A stretch of DNA of 6,701 bases, from positions 1 to 6,701 of the forward strand of contig CAJTRO010000083.1 in assembly GCA_910579015.1 (NCBI GenBank), in the 5' to 3' direction. This DNA is from an uncultured Dorea sp. GTDB taxonomy: Bacteria > Bacillota_A > Clostridia > Lachnospirales > Lachnospiraceae. The translations under genes and the position numbers were made by a program. Every line of letters begins with the position of its first letter. The stretch's first letter is position 1. The notes below the pieces were generated by a model that was given only the letters and a program-made list of their open reading frames with translations, searched no databases and was not told the origin of the DNA. Shown piece by piece: positions 5,466-6,701 of the stretch.

Positions 5466-6604
5466 TGTATAAAAGAAGCAGCAGGTGTCAGAAGGGACGG
5501 GCGTGGATAGAGCTGGATATGGGAAATCTGGGGCATAATGTGGAGCAGTTTAAGAGGCTTCTTCCTGGAACGTGTACGCTTATGCCGGCAATCAAGGCGA
5601 ATGCTTACGGGCATGGCGCAGGGCTTGTGGGGCAGGCGCTGTCAGAGATGGGGATCCAGGATTATTGTGTGGCTTCTGTCTGTGAGGCTGTGGAGCTTCG
5701 GGAAGCAGGCATTACCGGACAGATTCTGATCCTTGGATATACTTCGCCTTGTCAGTTTGGGGATCTGGTCCGGTATGATCTGACGCAGACCGTGGTAGAC
5801 TTGTCTTATGCAAGGAAATTGAATGACTATGGAAAGACTATCCGTGTTCATGTGGGCATTGATACGGGGATGCACCGGCTGGGAGAACGAAGCGAGGATG
5901 TGGAGAATATCTGTGAGATCTGGAAGCTTCGAAACCTGACGATCACTGGCGTCTATTCGCACCTGTGTGCATCGGACGGAAATTCAGACGGGGAGCGGGC
6001 ATTTACCCAAAAGCAGATCGCAGAATTTGAGGCTGTAGTGGATTCTCTTCACAAGAGAGGGATCACGGGTTTTCAGACACATCTGCAAGGAAGCTATGGG
6101 GTGCTGAACTATCCGGAGCTTAGCTATGACTACGCGAGGGTTGGGATCGCGCTCTACGGGGTGCTTAGCATGAAGAATGACAAGACTGCCGCGGATATCG
6201 AACTGAGGCCGGTCCTGTCGCTGAAGGCACGGATTGCGTGTGTGAAAATGCTGCACGAGAATGAAGCAGTAGGATACGGTCTTACGTACACAGCAGAAAG
6301 GGATATGAAGATGGCGGTCGTCTCTATCGGTTATGCGGACGGGATCCCAAGAGAATTATCGAATAAGGGGTGTGCACTGGTAAATGGCCGACGGGCGCCG
6401 GTGATCGGGCGTGTCTGTATGGACCAGCTTCTTCTGGATGTGTCAAAGCTTTCGGATGTATCGGCCGGGGATGAGGCGGTATTTATCGGAAGGAGCGGGG
6501 ATGAGGAGATCAATGTCTGTGAAGTGGCGGGGAGCGCTGGAACAATCTCTAATGAGATTTTGAGCAGGCTTGGAAATCGGCTGGAGCGGATGCCGCTGTC
6601 TTGA
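5459..6604 (+). CDS. vanTr: VanT racemase domain, PLP-dependent serine racemase
   Basis: This cytoplasmic fold-type III PLP enzyme (381 residues, alanine-racemase length) should convert L-Ser to D-Ser for the ligase. The N-terminal barrel carries RAWIELDMGNLGHNV (14-28) and AIKANAYGHGAG (45-56), with the PLP Lys at 47. Arg140 lies in DTGMHRLG, HLQGSYGVLNYPEL is at 208-221, and YARVGIALYG (225-234) holds Arg227. The C-terminal part holds the catalytic Tyr273 in VGYGLTY, YADGIPR (292-298) and GRVCMDQ (317-323). In TISNEILSRLG the Asn365 sits where alanine racemases have Tyr (Tyr354 of the Geobacillus enzyme). VanT enzymes carry Asn there, associated with serine use. The start is ATG 5459 or, with better SD spacing, ATG 5465. 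Tandem stops TGA TAA end it at 6602-6607. Normally this domain is fused to the membrane part; here it is a separate chain in the same frame. Confidence 0.9.
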   Translation: MGMYKRSSRCQKGRAWIELDMGNLGHNVEQFKRLLPGTCTLMPAIKANAYGHGAGLVGQALSEMGIQDYCVASVCEAVELREAGITGQILILGYTSPCQFGDLVRYDLTQTVVDLSYARKLNDYGKTIRVHVGIDTGMHRLGERSEDVENICEIWKLRNLTITGVYSHLCASDGNSDGERAFTQKQIAEFEAVVDSLHKRGITGFQTHLQGSYGVLNYPELSYDYARVGIALYGVLSMKNDKTAADIELRPVLSLKARIACVKMLHENEAVGYGLTYTAERDMKMAVVSIGYADGIPRELSNKGCALVNGRRAPVIGRVCMDQLLLDVSKLSDVSAGDEAVFIGRSGDEEINVCEVAGSAGTISNEILSRLGNRLERMPLS

Positions 6605-6685
6605 TAAGACGGGGAATATAGAAGGACGTGTAAACTATTACAAGTATGGAAAGGAGTAAGATTAGAATAAGGTGAAAGGCTTACG

Positions 6686-6701
6686 ATGGAAAAGCTGCTG
6701 T
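6686..6701 (+). CDS. Possible start of a further gene, cut by window end
   Basis: ATG 6686 is preceded by AAAGG (6675-6679) at a suitable distance and opens Met-Glu-Lys-Leu-Leu before the window stops. In the vanL cluster the regulators follow vanTr, and response regulators often begin with a short charged then hydrophobic strand like this. However, five codons cannot identify anything. The spacer 6605-6685 is purine-rich, has no terminator-like hairpin, and contains an AAGGAG at 6651-6656 that lies rather far upstream. Confidence 0.3.

Noticed and set aside
1..6701. Insertion sequences, CRISPR, tRNA or rRNA genes
   Set aside because: No transposase motifs, terminal repeats, spaced repeats or tRNA cloverleaf signatures were seen on either strand.

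Overview
The window holds a D-Ala-D-Ser type glycopeptide-resistance (van) cluster. All recognised genes are on the + strand and tightly packed. Protein signatures, moderately GC-rich third codon positions, strong AGGAGG-type ribosome binding sites and a VanG-like ligase suggest a gut Clostridia/Lachnospiraceae-type Firmicute. This assignment is an inference from style and not a species call.

Layout: (1) 1-788 is the 3' part of an ABC transporter ATPase gene, cut by the window edge inside the Walker A motif. (2) 788-2032 is its ABC-2 type permease, start overlapping the ATPase stop. (3) 2033-2257 is a non-coding leader of about 225 bp. It holds a possible response-regulator direct repeat, a -10 candidate, a 19-codon mini-ORF and mutually exclusive hairpins ending exactly at the Shine-Dalgarno of the next gene. 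(4) 2258-3445 is a VanG-like D-Ala-D-Ser ligase with an unusual insertion. (5) 3537-4298 is a VanXY D,D-dipeptidase/carboxypeptidase. (6) 4295-5452 is the membrane (acyltransferase-3) half of a VanT serine racemase. (7) 5459-6604 is the PLP racemase half of VanT. The two halves are in the same reading frame, separated by one TGA and a short SD sequence. (8) 6605-6701 is a short spacer ending with the possible first codons of another gene.

How the genes would work together: VanT supplies D-Ser (the membrane half probably handling L-Ser, the racemase half converting it), the ligase makes D-Ala-D-Ser, and VanXY hydrolyses D-Ala-D-Ala and trims terminal D-Ala. Peptidoglycan precursors then end in D-Ser and bind vancomycin weakly. 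The ligase/XY/Tm/Tr order with a split VanT recalls the enterococcal vanL cluster, but the ligase reads as VanG-like. No vanR/vanS, vanY or vanW gene is visible. The regulators may lie outside the window on either side.

Points most worth a second look: the split vanT, the probable frame disturbance at the N-terminus of its membrane half, the ligase insertion, and the structured leader before the ligase gene.
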